From Pseudomonas orientalis (GTDB taxonomy: Bacteria > Pseudomonadota > Gammaproteobacteria > Pseudomonadales > Pseudomonadaceae), in the NCBI RefSeq assembly GCF_002934065.1, contig NZ_CP018049.1, positions 5,268,501 through 5,332,500 of the forward strand: a stretch of 64,000 bases of DNA, read 5' to 3'. This document shows positions 49,381 through 58,631 of this stretch, in pieces; the stretch's first letter is position 1, and every line of letters begins with the position of its first letter. A program made the position numbers and the translations under genes. Under the pieces are notes generated by a model. That model worked only from the letters and a program-made list of their open reading frames with translations, had not been told where the DNA came from and searched no databases.

Positions 49381-49737
49381 TTACTTGCGGATCGGCTTAC
49401 GCGGACCTTTACGGGTACGCGCGTTAGTCTTGGTACGCTGACCGCGCACTGGAAGACCACGACGATGACGCAGACCACGGTAGCAACCGAGGTCCATCAA
49501 ACGCTTGATTTTCATGTTGATTTCGCGACGCAGGTCACCTTCAGTGGTGAACTTCGCCACTTCGCCACGCAACAGCTCAATCTGCTCGTCGCTCAGATCC
49601 TTGATCTTTGCGGCTGGGTTTACCCCAGTGTCTGCGCAAATTTTCTGCGCAGTAGTGCGACCAACACCATAGATGTAGGTCAGCGAGATAACAGTGTGCT
49701 TGTTATCTGGAATGTTAACGCCTGCAATACGGGCCAT
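49381..49737 (-). CDS. rpsM: 30S ribosomal protein S13
   Basis: This 118-residue protein begins [26 protein letters not shown] and ends in the basic [18 protein letters not shown] tail that reaches the P site. It is the first gene of the alpha operon, behind the promoter at 49797-49825. Confidence 0.99.
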
Positions 49738-49796
49738 TCAGTGGGACTCCAATTGACAGCTACCTACGCCCCGGAAGCCAAGAAATAGGGCGCGAG

Positions 49797-49825
49797 ATAA
49801 TATCGCTGTAATAACAAATAATCAA
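49797..49825 (-). promoter_or_regulatory. Alpha-operon promoter before rpsM
   Basis: On the minus strand TTGATT (49825-49820) and TATTAT (49802-49797) have a 17-base spacer, five of six matches in the -10. The -35 is the T-rich tail of the preceding hairpin. About 60 bases of leader precede the rpsM ATG and could hold an S4-binding structure. Confidence 0.6.
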
Positions 49826-49849
49826 CCCGGCAGCGCACTAGCTGCCGGG
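49826..49849 (-). terminator. Hairpin after rpmJ, possible spc-operon terminator
   Basis: CCCGGCAG-CGCACTAG-CTGCCGGG is a perfect eight-pair stem followed in the transcription direction by TTGATTATTTGTTATT. The tail is T-rich but not a clean T-run, so termination may be partial. Confidence 0.7.
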
Positions 49850-49866
49850 CTTCAAGCGGATCACAC

Positions 49867-49983
49867 TCAGCCTTGGCGCTGTTTGTGACGCGGTTCCGCG
49901 CTGCAAATTACTCGAACAACACCTTCGCGGCGAATAATCTTGCAGTTACGGCACAGCTTTTTCACCGATGCACGAACTTTCAT
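49867..49983 (-). CDS. rpmJ: 50S ribosomal protein L36
   Basis: This 38-residue protein reads [20 protein letters not shown], then [18 protein letters not shown]. The zinc-binding residues (Cys11, Cys14, Cys27, His33) are present, so this is the zinc-containing form. It lies between secY and rpsM. Confidence 0.98.
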
Positions 49984-50011
49984 CACCAACTCCTCGAACC
50001 TTATGGGGTAC

Positions 50012-51340
50012 TCAGCGCAACATGCCGCTGCCGTAGCCCTTCAGGTTGGCTTTCTTCATCAGGGATTCGTACTGGTGCGAAACGAGGTGCGATTGTACTT
50101 GGGACATGAAGTCCATCACAACCACGACCACGATCAGCAACGAGGTCCCGCCAAGGTAGAACGGAACGTTTGCCGCAACCACCAGGAACTGGGGAAGCAA
50201 ACAGACGGCCGTCATATATAGAGCACCGAACAGGGTCAAACGAGTCAGAACGCCATCAATGTAGCGCGCAGACTGCTCACCCGGACGAATACCCGGAATA
50301 AAGGCACCGGACTTCTTCAGGTTTTCCGCTACGTCTTTCGGATTGAACATCAACGCCGTATAGAAGAAGCAGAAGAAAATAATCCCTGCACTAAACAGCA
50401 GAATATTCAACGGCTGACCAGGAGCGATCGACTGAGAGAGGTCCTGCAGCCAGCCCATATTTTCAGACTGACCAAACCAGGTACCCAACGAAGCCGGAAA
50501 CAGCAAGATGCTGCTCGCGAAAATTGCCGGAATAACGCCGGCCATATTCACCTTCAGCGGCAAGTGGCTGGTCTGCGCAGCAAACACCTTACGGCCCTGC
50601 TGACGCTTGGCGTAGTGAACAGCAATACGACGCTGACCACGCTCAATGAACACCACAAAACCGATAATCGCTACTGCCAGCAAACCGATAGCAACCAGGG
50701 CGAAGATATTGATATCCCCCTGACGCGCAGACTCGAAAGACTGCCCAATTGCTCTCGGAAGACCGGCGACGATACCTGCGAAAATCAACATCGAGATACC
50801 GTTACCAACACCACGCTCAGTAATCTGCTCACCCAGCCACATCATGAACATCGCACCAGCCACAAACGTGGATACCGCGACGAAATGGAAGCCAAAGTCA
50901 CCAGTGAACGCAACGCCCTGCCCTGCCAGGCCAACGGACATGCCGATAGCTTGAACCAGAGCAAGGACGACAGTGCCGTAGCGGGTGTACTGGCTAATCT
51001 TGCGACGGCCAGCTTCACCTTCCTTCTTCAACTGCTCCAGCTGCGGGCTGACGGCGGTCATCAGTTGCATGATGATCGATGCCGAAATGTACGGCATGAT
51101 CCCCAGTGCAAAGATGCTCATCCGTTCCAGCGCGCCGCCGGAAAACATGTTGAACAAGCTAAGAATGGTCCCCTCATTCTGTCGAAACAGGTCTGCGAGT
51201 CGGTCCGGGTTGATACCTGGAACCGGGATGTGTGCGCCTATTCGGTAGACGATAATCGCCAGGAACAGAAAACGCAGACGAGCCCAAAGTTCAGACATAC
51301 CGCCTTTGCCGAGCGCTGAGAGAGCACCTTGCTTAGCCAT
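50012..51340 (-). CDS. secY: Preprotein translocase subunit SecY
   Basis: This 442-residue protein has ten membrane helices forming the SecYEG channel for protein export. It begins [28 protein letters not shown], with [33 protein letters not shown] as the plug and TM2 area. It directly follows rplO (stop and start adjacent), the universal spc-operon order. Confidence 0.99.
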
Positions 51341-51778
51341 TTATTCCTCGAACTTGCCGCCAGCTGCTTCGATAGCCGAACGCGCACCTTTGGTGGCGCC
51401 GATTCCCTTGCCGATAGTGACAGCGCGAGCCACTTCACCGGACAGCATGATTTTCACACGCTGTACGTTGACGTTGATCACGTTGGCATCTTTCAGGGTC
51501 TGCAGAGTAACGATGTCGCCGTCCACTTTAGCCAGCTCGGACAGACGCACTTCTGCGCGGTCCATGGCTTTCAGGGATACGAAACCGAACTTGGGCAGGC
51601 GACGATGCAGCGGCTGTTGACCGCCTTCAAAGCCTGGAGCGATGGTGCCACCGGAGCGGGAGGTCTGACCTTTGTGGCCGCGGCCACCAGTCTTACCCAA
51701 ACCGCTACCGATACCACGGCCCGGACGATGCTTTTCGCGACGGGAACCCGGCGCTGGACTCAGATCATTGAGTTTCAT
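51341..51778 (-). CDS. rplO: 50S ribosomal protein L15
   Basis: This 145-residue protein begins MKLNDLSPAPGSRREKHRPG with the glycine- and basic-rich N-terminal extension typical of L15 (GRGIGSGLGKTGGRGHKG). It lies directly before secY with no gap. Confidence 0.99.
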   Translation of the reverse strand: MKLNDLSPAPGSRREKHRPGRGIGSGLGKTGGRGHKGQTSRSGGTIAPGFEGGQQPLHRRLPKFGFVSLKAMDRAEVRLSELAKVDGDIVTLQTLKDANVINVNVQRVKIMLSGEVARAVTIGKGIGATKGARSAIEAAGGKFEE

Positions 51779-51781
51779 CGA

Positions 51782-51958
51782 TTAACCCTCTACACGCAGC
51801 ATGTAGTAAGCCTTGTTGATCATCCCGCGATTCTCGGGAGTATCCTGGACTTCTACAGTGTGACCGATGCGACGCAGACCCAAACCCTTAACGCACAGTT
51901 TGTGGTTAGGAATGCGGCCGGTCATGCTTTTGATCAGCGTTACTTTAACGGTAGCCAT
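51782..51958 (-). CDS. rpmD: 50S ribosomal protein L30
   Basis: This 58-residue protein, [20 protein letters not shown], then [38 protein letters not shown], is standard L30. It lies between rpsE and rplO, three bases from each. Confidence 0.98.
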
Positions 51959-51960
51959 GA

Positions 51961-52461
51961 TCAGAAGATCTCCTTCACAGTCAGGCCACGCTTGGCAGCG
52001 ATGGACTCAGGAGATTGCATAGCTTTCAAACCCTTGAAAGTGGCGTGAACCACGTTTACCGGGTTAGTCGAGCCGTAGCACTTGGCCAGAACGTTCTGAA
52101 CGCCAGCAACTTCGAGGACAGCACGCATAGCGCCGCCAGCGATGATACCGGTACCTTCAGAAGCAGGCTGCATGTACACCTTCGAAGCGCCATGGGCGGA
52201 CTTCATTGCGTACTGCAGGGTAGTGCCGTTCAGATCAACCTGGATCATATTGCGACGAGCAGCTTCCATTGCCTTCTGGATCGCAGCAGGCACTTCACGT
52301 GACTTGCCACGGCCGAAGCCAACACGCCCTTTACCATCACCTACCACGGTCAACGCGGTGAAAGTGAAGATACGGCCGCCTTTAACGGTTTTGGCTACGC
52401 GGTTAACTTGAACCAGCTTCTCAATGTAGCCTTCGTCGCGCTTTTGGTCGTTATTTGACAT
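51961..52461 (-). CDS. rpsE: 30S ribosomal protein S5
   Basis: This 166-residue protein has the double-stranded RNA-binding fold ([21 protein letters not shown]) and the [22 protein letters not shown] loop whose changes affect spectinomycin response and accuracy in other bacteria. No unusual residue was seen. Confidence 0.99.
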
Positions 52462-52464
52462 AAC

Positions 52465-52815
52465 TTAGAACTCCAGCCCAGCTTCACGAGCAGCATCAGC
52501 CAGCGCTTTAACGCGGCCGTGGTACTTGAAGCCAGAGCGGTCGAAAGCCACTTGCGAGACGCCCACGGCCTTAGCACGTGTAGCGACCAGCTGGCCAACC
52601 TTAGTGGCCGCGTCGATGTTGCCGGTGGCACCATCACGCAGTTCTTTATCCAAAGTCGAGGCGCTTGCCAGGACTTTGTTGCCGTCGGCCGAGATGACCT
52701 GGGCGTAGATGTGCTGCGACGAGCGATACACGCAGAGACGCACGACTTCGAGTTCGTGCATTTTCAGGCGTGCTTTGCGAGCGCGACGCAGTCGAGTAAC
52801 TTTTTTGTCGGTCAT
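52465..52815 (-). CDS. rplR: 50S ribosomal protein L18
   Basis: This 116-residue 5S-rRNA-binding protein begins MTDKKVTRLRRARKARLKMH with the basic N-terminal tail and ends GRVKALADAAREAGLEF. It lies between rplF and rpsE. Confidence 0.99.
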   Translation of the reverse strand: MTDKKVTRLRRARKARLKMHELEVVRLCVYRSSQHIYAQVISADGNKVLASASTLDKELRDGATGNIDAATKVGQLVATRAKAVGVSQVAFDRSGFKYHGRVKALADAAREAGLEF

Positions 52816-52825
52816 TTGCTATGCC

Positions 52826-53359
52826 CTACTTCTTCTTGGCTTCTTTACGACGGACGACTTCGTCCGCGTAGCGCACACCTTTGCCTTTGTACGGCTCTGG
52901 TGGACGGAAGTCGCGGATCTCAGCGGCCACCTGACCTACCAGCTGCTTATCGATGCCCTTGATCAGGATATCGGTTTGGCTAGGGGTCTCAGCGGTGATG
53001 CCTTCCGGCAGTTCGTAATCCACTGGGTGCGAGAAGCCAAGGGCCAGGTTCAAAACCGTGCCTTTTGCTTGCGCTTTGTAACCAACACCGACCAGCTGGA
53101 GCTTACGCTCGAAGCCTTGGCTCACGCCTTGGACCATGTTGTTTACCAACGCACGCGTGGTACCGGCCATTGCGCGAGTTTGTTGATCGCCATTGCGAGC
53201 AGCGAAACGCAGCTCACCAGCTTCTTCAACGATCTCAACGGACGAATGGATGTTCAGTTCAAGAGTGCCCTTGGCACCCTTCACCGAAAGCTGTTGGCCT
53301 GCGAATTTGACTTCGACACCGGCTGGCAGCTTAACGGGGTTCTTAGCGACGCGAGACAT
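52826..53359 (-). CDS. rplF: 50S ribosomal protein L6
   Basis: This 177-residue protein begins MSRVAKNPVKLPAGVEVKFA and ends with the PEPYKGKGVRYADEVVRRKEAKKK tail. It lies near the sarcin-ricin region of the large subunit. Position after rpsH is standard. Confidence 0.99.
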   Translation of the reverse strand: MSRVAKNPVKLPAGVEVKFAGQQLSVKGAKGTLELNIHSSVEIVEEAGELRFAARNGDQQTRAMAGTTRALVNNMVQGVSQGFERKLQLVGVGYKAQAKGTVLNLALGFSHPVDYELPEGITAETPSQTDILIKGIDKQLVGQVAAEIRDFRPPEPYKGKGVRYADEVVRRKEAKKK

Positions 53360-53371
53360 GCTTATCCCCCC

Positions 53372-53764
53372 TTAGAACACAGTGCAAAGAACTTCGCCGC
53401 CGACACCGGCAGCGCGCGCAGCACGATCCGTCATCACACCTTTGTTGGTGGAGACGATAGACACGCCCAGACCGCCACGAACTTTCGGCAGATCTTCAGC
53501 GGACTTGTACTGACGCAGGCCTGGACGGCTAACGCGCTTCACTTCCTCGATGACCGAACGGCCTTCGAAGTACTTCAGCTCGATGGACAGCAGTGGCTTG
53601 ATTTCGCTGCTGATCTGATAACCCGCAATGTAGCCTTCGTCTTTCAGGACTTTGGCAACAGCTACCTTCAACTTGGAAGATGGCATGCTTACGACGGACT
53701 TTTCAGCCATCTGGGCATTACGGATACGAGTTAGCATGTCCGCTAACGGGTCCTGCATACTCAT
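53372..53764 (-). CDS. rpsH: 30S ribosomal protein S8
   Basis: This 130-residue protein begins MSMQDPLADMLTRIRNAQMA and ends GVGGEVLCTVF. S8 is the usual repressor of the spc operon. A 209-bp gap with a hairpin and a promoter-like sequence separates it from rpsN, which is unusual inside this operon. Confidence 0.99.
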   Translation of the reverse strand: MSMQDPLADMLTRIRNAQMAEKSVVSMPSSKLKVAVAKVLKDEGYIAGYQISSEIKPLLSIELKYFEGRSVIEEVKRVSRPGLRQYKSAEDLPKVRGGLGVSIVSTNKGVMTDRAARAAGVGGEVLCTVF

Positions 53765-53862
53765 GGGCTAGACGCTCCTAATACAAAAAAATTAGCCTTG
53801 CGGCTACATATGTCGCCGAGAATCTTCCGAGCGTAAAAAACACGGGCTCAGGCGAGCCGCGT

Positions 53863-53891
53863 ATTTTAGACACAGTCCGGAAATGAAACAA
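53863..53891 (-). promoter_or_regulatory. Internal spc-operon promoter before rpsH
   Basis: On the minus strand TTGTTT (53891-53886) and TAAAAT (53868-53863) are 17 bases apart. The -10 has five of six consensus bases, while the -35 has three. The -35 overlaps the 3' arm of the hairpin. About 100 bases of leader, with a GGCTC/GAGCC hairpin followed by TTTTTT (about 53834-53860), precede rpsH. Confidence 0.5.
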
Positions 53892-53910
53892 GCCCCAAAA
53901 GGGGCTTGTT
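53887..53910 (-). terminator. Terminator-like hairpin between rpsN and rpsH
   Basis: AACAAGCCCC-AAAA-GGGGCTTGTT is a perfect ten-pair stem with a four-base loop, followed in the transcription direction by TTTCATTT. It lies 64 bases after the rpsN stop. It could terminate, attenuate or protect the upstream mRNA. Confidence 0.75.
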
Positions 53911-53973
53911 CCAGATTCAAGGCCACCGGCGGTCAGTATCTTGCGAAACCGACCACCTTGGCGTTGAAAGTAC

Positions 53974-54279
53974 TTACCAGCTGGCTTTAACCAGACCTGG
54001 TACGTCACCACGCATTGCCGCTTCACGCAGTTTGTTACGGCCGAGGCCGAACTTGCGGTAAACGCCGTGTGGACGACCGGTCAGGCGGCAGCGGTTACGC
54101 ATGCGCGAAGCGCTTGCGTCACGTGGCTGCTTCTGCAGAGCAACTGTAGCTTCCCAACGCGCTTCTGGACTTGCGTTCAGATCAACGATGATTGCTTTCA
54201 GTGCTGCACGCTTCTTGGCGTACTTGGCAACCGTGAGCTGACGTTTCAGCTCGCGGTTTTTCATGCTCATCTTGGCCAT
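53974..54279 (-). CDS. rpsN: 30S ribosomal protein S14
   Basis: This 101-residue protein begins MAKMSMKNRELKRQLTVAKY. It is the long, zinc-free C- form, since the CxxC pairs of the short form are absent (RMRNRCRLTGRPHGVYRKFG). I use the ATG at 54279; the upstream frame is not family sequence. It lies between rplE and the rpsH gap. Confidence 0.98.
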   Translation of the reverse strand: MAKMSMKNRELKRQLTVAKYAKKRAALKAIIVDLNASPEARWEATVALQKQPRDASASRMRNRCRLTGRPHGVYRKFGLGRNKLREAAMRGDVPGLVKASW

Positions 54280-54292
54280 GGTCCTACTCCAA

Positions 54293-54832
54293 TCAGTTGC
54301 GGAACGGGAATTTGAAAGCACGCAACAGGGCGCGACCTTCATCATCGTTCTTGGCAGTGGTGGTCAGGGTGATGTCCAGACCGCGGAGAGCATCGATCTT
54401 GTCGTAGTCGATTTCCGGGAAGATGATCTGCTCTTTCACGCCCATGCTGTAGTTACCACGACCATCGAAGGACTTGGCATTCAGGCCGCGGAAGTCGCGG
54501 ACCCGAGGCAGGGAGATCGACAGCAGACGATCCAGGAATTCGTACATACGCTCACGGCGCAGAGTCACTTTGACGCCGATCGGCCAGCCTTCGCGGACTT
54601 TAAAGCCAGCGATGGATTTCCGAGCGTAAGTCACAACGACTTTTTGACCGGTGATCTTTTCCAGGTCAGCAACAGCGTGCTCGATGACTTTTTTGTCACC
54701 GACCGCTTCGCCCAAACCCATGTTCAGGGTGATTTTGGTAACGCGTGGAACTTCCATCACGTTCGAAAGCTTAAGTTCTTCCTTAAGTTTCGGTGCGATT
54801 TCTTTCCAGTAAATCTCTTTTAGTCGTGCCAT
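54293..54832 (-). CDS. rplE: 50S ribosomal protein L5
   Basis: This 179-residue 5S-rRNA-binding protein begins MARLKEIYWKEIAPKLKEEL and has TKITLNMGLGEAVGDKKVIE. It contacts the P-site tRNA. It lies between rplX and rpsN. Confidence 0.99.
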   Translation of the reverse strand: MARLKEIYWKEIAPKLKEELKLSNVMEVPRVTKITLNMGLGEAVGDKKVIEHAVADLEKITGQKVVVTYARKSIAGFKVREGWPIGVKVTLRRERMYEFLDRLLSISLPRVRDFRGLNAKSFDGRGNYSMGVKEQIIFPEIDYDKIDALRGLDITLTTTAKNDDEGRALLRAFKFPFRN

Positions 54833-54852
54833 GGTCTTCTACCTAGCAGTGT

Positions 54853-55167
54853 TCAAGCATCAACCGCTTTTTGGGTCGACTTGAAGACACGAATTTTCTT
54901 GCCATCTTCTACTTTGAAACCAACGCGGTCAGCCTTGTTGGTTTCGCCGTTGAAAATGGCGACGTTAGAAGCGTCCAGTGGAGCTTCTTTTTCGACGATA
55001 CCGCCTTGCACGCCCGACATCGGGTTAGGCTTGGTATGACGCTTGACCAGGTTCAGACCACCGATAACCAGACGGTTATTAGCGAGAACCTTAAGCACCT
55101 TACCGCGCTTACCTTTGTCTTTGCCGGCGATCACGATGATCTCGTCGTCACGACGAATCTTTTGCAT
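54853..55167 (-). CDS. rplX: 50S ribosomal protein L24
   Basis: This 104-residue assembly-initiating protein has the KOW motif DEIIVIAGKDKGKRGKVLKV and GLNLVKRHTKPNPMSGVQGG. The start is MQKIRRDDE. It lies between rplN and rplE. Confidence 0.98.
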   Translation of the reverse strand: MQKIRRDDEIIVIAGKDKGKRGKVLKVLANNRLVIGGLNLVKRHTKPNPMSGVQGGIVEKEAPLDASNVAIFNGETNKADRVGFKVEDGKKIRVFKSTQKAVDA

Positions 55168-55178
55168 GTCGGATCTCC

Positions 55179-55547
55179 TTACAGCACTTCTGGGGCGAGC
55201 GAGACGATCTTCATGAACTTCTCAGTACGAAGTTCACGGGTCACTGGCCCAAAGATACGGGTGCCGATAGGCTCTTGCTTGTTGTTCAGAAGAACAGCAG
55301 CGTTGCCATCAAAGCGGATAATGGAGCCATCAGCACGGCGTACACCGTGACGAGTGCGGACTACAACAGCAGTCATCACTTGGCCTTTTTTCACTTTACC
55401 GCGAGGAATTGCTTCCTTGACGGTAACCTTGATGATGTCACCGATACCAGCGTAACGACGATGGGAGCCACCCAGCACCTTGATGCACATAACGCGGCGA
55501 GCGCCGCTGTTATCGGCCACATCGAGCATGGATTGAGTCTGAATCAT
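55179..55547 (-). CDS. rplN: 50S ribosomal protein L14
   Basis: This 122-residue protein begins MIQTQSMLDVADNSGARRVM and ends FMKIVSLAPEVL. It forms an intersubunit bridge. It opens the spc operon (rplN onward); there is no clear promoter in the 23-bp gap after rpsQ, so it may be read through from S10. Confidence 0.99.
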   Translation of the reverse strand: MIQTQSMLDVADNSGARRVMCIKVLGGSHRRYAGIGDIIKVTVKEAIPRGKVKKGQVMTAVVVRTRHGVRRADGSIIRFDGNAAVLLNNKQEPIGTRIFGPVTRELRTEKFMKIVSLAPEVL

Positions 55548-55570
55548 ATAATTTCTCCGACCCCTAGTCC

Positions 55571-55837
55571 TTAGACTTCCACAGCGCGTTCGAGAACATC
55601 AACCAGTGCCCAAGACTTGGTCTTGGCCAGCGGACGAGTTTCACGAATAGTGACTTTGTCGCCGATGTGGCACTGATTGGTTTCGTCGTGCGCGTGCAGC
55701 TTAGTCGAACGCTTAACATATTTACCGTAGATCGGGTGCTTAACGCGACGCTCGATCAAAACGGTGATGGTTTTGTCCATCTTGTCGCTGACAACACGGC
55801 CAGTCAGCGTACGGACAGTCTTTTCGGCTTCAGCCAT
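55571..55837 (-). CDS. rpsQ: 30S ribosomal protein S17
   Basis: This 88-residue protein begins MAEAEKTVRTLTGRVVSDKM. I prefer the ATG at 55837, two codons after the longest frame start. It lies two bases from the rpmC stop, last gene of the S10 operon. Confidence 0.98.
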   Translation of the reverse strand: MAEAEKTVRTLTGRVVSDKMDKTITVLIERRVKHPIYGKYVKRSTKLHAHDETNQCHIGDKVTIRETRPLAKTKSWALVDVLERAVEV

Positions 55838-55839
55838 GA

Positions 55840-56031
55840 TCACTTACCTGCCTGCTGGTTGAGCACAGTCTTCACGCGAGCGATGTCACGCTTAACTTGC
55901 GAGAGCAGATGAGACTGCCCCAACTGGCCAGTTGCTTTCTGCATACGCAGATTGAACTGGTCGCGCAGCAGGCCGAGCAGTTGCTCGTTCAGCTGCTGTG
56001 CGGATTTTTCACGAAGTTCATTCGCTTTCAT
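55840..56031 (-). CDS. rpmC: 50S ribosomal protein L29
   Basis: This 63-residue helical protein, [20 protein letters not shown] onward, binds near the tunnel exit. The ATG at 56031 overlaps the rplP stop (ATGA); a GTG lies one codon earlier. Confidence 0.98.
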
Positions 56032-56444
56032 CACATCACCGTCCGTTTAACAAAGGCGGTGGCGAGCGGCAGCTTTGCAGCAGCCAGGGCAAAAGCCTCA
56101 CGCGCCAGCTCTTCAGTTACACCCTCGATTTCATACAGGACTTTGCCTGGCTGAATCTGGGCTACCCAGTATTCCACGTTACCCTTACCTTTACCCATAC
56201 GAACCTCGAGAGGTTTTTTGGAGATCGGCTTGTCCGGGAATACACGGATCCAGATCTTGCCACCACGTTTTACGTGACGGGTCAGTGCACGACGCGCTGA
56301 CTCGATCTGACGAGCGGTGAGACGACCACGAGCTACAGACTTCAGCGCGAACTCGCCGAAGCTGACTTTGCTACCGCGCTGAGCCAGACCACGGTTGTGG
56401 CCTGTCATCTGCTTGCGGAACTTCGTACGCTTTGGTTGCAACAT
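56031..56444 (-). CDS. rplP: 50S ribosomal protein L16
   Basis: This 137-residue protein begins [20 protein letters not shown] and ends TAFVKRTVM. It contacts the A-site tRNA elbow. The stop is coupled to rpmC. Confidence 0.99.
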
Positions 56445-56456
56445 TTGGCGTACCCC

Positions 56457-57143
56457 TTACTTAGCAGCTTTTTTACGAGGCGCTGGTGCTTGTGGTTTCA
56501 GTTCTTCTTGGCGACCACCAATTACTTCGCCTTTGAAGATCCAAACCTTTACACCGATCACACCGTAGGTGGTGTGAGCTTCGTAGTTGGCATAGTCGAT
56601 GTCGGCACGCAGGGTGTGCAGTGGCACACGACCTTCGCGATACCATTCAGTACGTGCGATTTCAGCACCGCCGAGACGACCGCTCACTTGGATTTTGATG
56701 CCTTTGGCACCAATGCGCATGGCGTTCTGTACAGCGCGCTTCATAGCGCGACGGAACATTACACGACGCTCCAGCTGCTGAGCTACGCTCTGCGCAACCA
56801 GCATACCGTCGAGCTCCGGCTTGCGGATCTCTTCGATATTGATGTGCACAGGCACACCCATTTGCTTGGTCAGGTCCTGACGCAGTTTCTCAACATCTTC
56901 ACCTTTCTTCCCGATAACAATACCTGGACGAGCAGTGTGGATGGTGATACGTGCGGTTTGCGCCGGGCGATGGATATCGATACGGCTTACGGACGCGCTT
57001 TTTAGTTTGTCTTGGAGATACTCACGCACCTTCAGATCAGCGAACAAATAGTCCGCATAAGTCCGGCCGTCTGCATACCAGACGGAGGTGTGTTCCTTGA
57101 CGATTCCCAGGCGAATGCCAATGGGATGTACTTTCTGACCCAT
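56457..57143 (-). CDS. rpsC: 30S ribosomal protein S3
   Basis: This 228-residue protein has a KH domain ([22 protein letters not shown]) and helps form the mRNA entry helicase. The start [13 protein letters not shown] at 57143 is the standard S3 start; the longer frame overlaps rplV. The C-terminal basic tail ends [10 protein letters not shown]. Confidence 0.99.
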
Positions 57144-57156
57144 CTCTTCGACTCCG

Positions 57157-57489
57157 TTACTTGTCAGCAACCTTGACAGTGATATGGCAAGACCGCTTGA
57201 CGATGCGATCAGCACGGCCTTTGGCACGTGGCATGATTCGCTTCAGCGAACGCCCTTCGTTGACGAAAACGGTGCTGACTTTAAGGTCATCAACGTCTGC
57301 GCCTTCGTTATGCTCGGCGTTGGCTACGGCCGACTCCAGCACTTTTTTCATGATCTCGGCGGCTTTCTTACTGCTGAAAGCCAACAGGTTGAGCGCTTCG
57401 CCCACCTTCTTCCCGCGGATCTGGTCGGCGACCAAGCGGGCTTTCTGGGCGGAGATTCGAGCGCCCGACAACTTAGCGGCTACTTCCAT
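57157..57489 (-). CDS. rplV: 50S ribosomal protein L22
   Basis: This 110-residue protein begins [20 protein letters not shown] and has the long hairpin ([20 protein letters not shown]) that lines the exit tunnel and is a site of macrolide resistance changes. The loop looks wild type. Confidence 0.99.
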
Positions 57490-57500
57490 TTCCTAACCCC

Positions 57501-57776
57501 TTAACGCTTGGCTTTCTTGTCTGCCACGTGCCCACGATAAGTGCGGGTACCGGCAAACTCGCCCAGTTTGTGGCCGACCATGTCTTCGTTAACGAGAACT
57601 GGGACGTGTTGACGACCGTTGTGTACTGCGATGGTCAGACCGACCATTTGTGGCAGGATCATCGAACGACGCGACCAGGTCTTAACTGGTTTGCGATCGT
57701 TCTTTTCCGCCGCCACTTCGATCTTCTTCAGTAGGTGAAGATCAATAAAAGGACCTTTTTTCAGAGAACGTGGCAC
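57501..57776 (-). CDS. rpsS: 30S ribosomal protein S19
   Basis: This 91-residue protein begins MPRSLKKGPFIDLHLLKKIE and ends RTYRGHVADKKAKR. It lies in the 30S head near the A and P sites. Confidence 0.99.
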   Translation of the reverse strand: MPRSLKKGPFIDLHLLKKIEVAAEKNDRKPVKTWSRRSMILPQMVGLTIAVHNGRQHVPVLVNEDMVGHKLGEFAGTRTYRGHVADKKAKR

Positions 57777-57792
57777 TGTCGTATCCCTCTAT

Positions 57793-58617
57793 TTACTTGC
57801 GACGACGGACGATCATTTTGTCGGTACGCTTATTACCACGAGTCTTCGCGCCCTTAGTCGGGAAGCCCCATGGCGATACCGGATGACGACCACCAGAGGT
57901 ACGACCTTCACCACCACCGTGTGGGTGGTCAACCGGGTTCATGGCAACACCACGAACGGTTGGGCGAACGCCACGCCAGCGTTTGGCACCAGCTTTACCC
58001 AGCGAACGCAGGCTGTGCTCGGAGTTCGAGACTTCGCCCAGGGTCGCACGGCATTCAGCCAGTACTTTACGCATCTCACCAGAACGCAGACGCAGGGTCA
58101 CGTAGACACCTTCACGAGCGATCAGCTGAGCCGAAGCACCAGCGGAACGAGCGATTTGCGCGCCTTTACCTGGCTTCAATTCGATGCCGTGTACGGTGCT
58201 ACCAACTGGAATGTTGCGCAGTTGCAGAGCGTTGCCCGGCTTGATCGGTGCCAGGGCACCTGCGATCAGCTGGTCGCCAGCGCTCACGCCTTTAGGGGCG
58301 ATGATGTAGCGACGCTCGCCATCTGCGTACAGCAGCAGAGCGATGTGAGCAGTACGGTTTGGATCGTATTCAATACGCTCGACAGTGGCGGAGATGCCAT
58401 CTTTGTCGTTGCGACGGAAATCGACCAGACGATAATGCTGCTTATGGCCACCACCGATGTGACGAGTGGTAATACGACCATTGTTGTTACGACCACCAGT
58501 CTTCGATTTTTTCTCGAGCAGCGGTGCGTGAGGAGCGCCTTTATGCAGCTCCTGGTTGACCACCTTGACCACAAAACGGCGGCCAGGGGAAGTCGGTTTG
58601 CATTTAACGATTGCCAT
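57793..58617 (-). CDS. rplB: 50S ribosomal protein L2
   Basis: This 274-residue protein begins MAIVKCKPTSPGRRFVVKVV. The C-terminal AMNPVDHPHGGGEGRTSGGR carries the conserved His near the peptidyl-transferase centre. Confidence 0.99.
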   Translation of the reverse strand: MAIVKCKPTSPGRRFVVKVVNQELHKGAPHAPLLEKKSKTGGRNNNGRITTRHIGGGHKQHYRLVDFRRNDKDGISATVERIEYDPNRTAHIALLLYADGERRYIIAPKGVSAGDQLIAGALAPIKPGNALQLRNIPVGSTVHGIELKPGKGAQIARSAGASAQLIAREGVYVTLRLRSGEMRKVLAECRATLGEVSNSEHSLRSLGKAGAKRWRGVRPTVRGVAMNPVDHPHGGGEGRTSGGRHPVSPWGFPTKGAKTRGNKRTDKMIVRRRK

Positions 58618-58631
58618 GATGCACCCCTTCC

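Noticed and set aside
53778..54026. 82-residue frame in the rpsN-rpsH gap
   Set aside because: It covers the hairpin and promoter-like sequences and overlaps the 3' end of rpsN; low-complexity translation.
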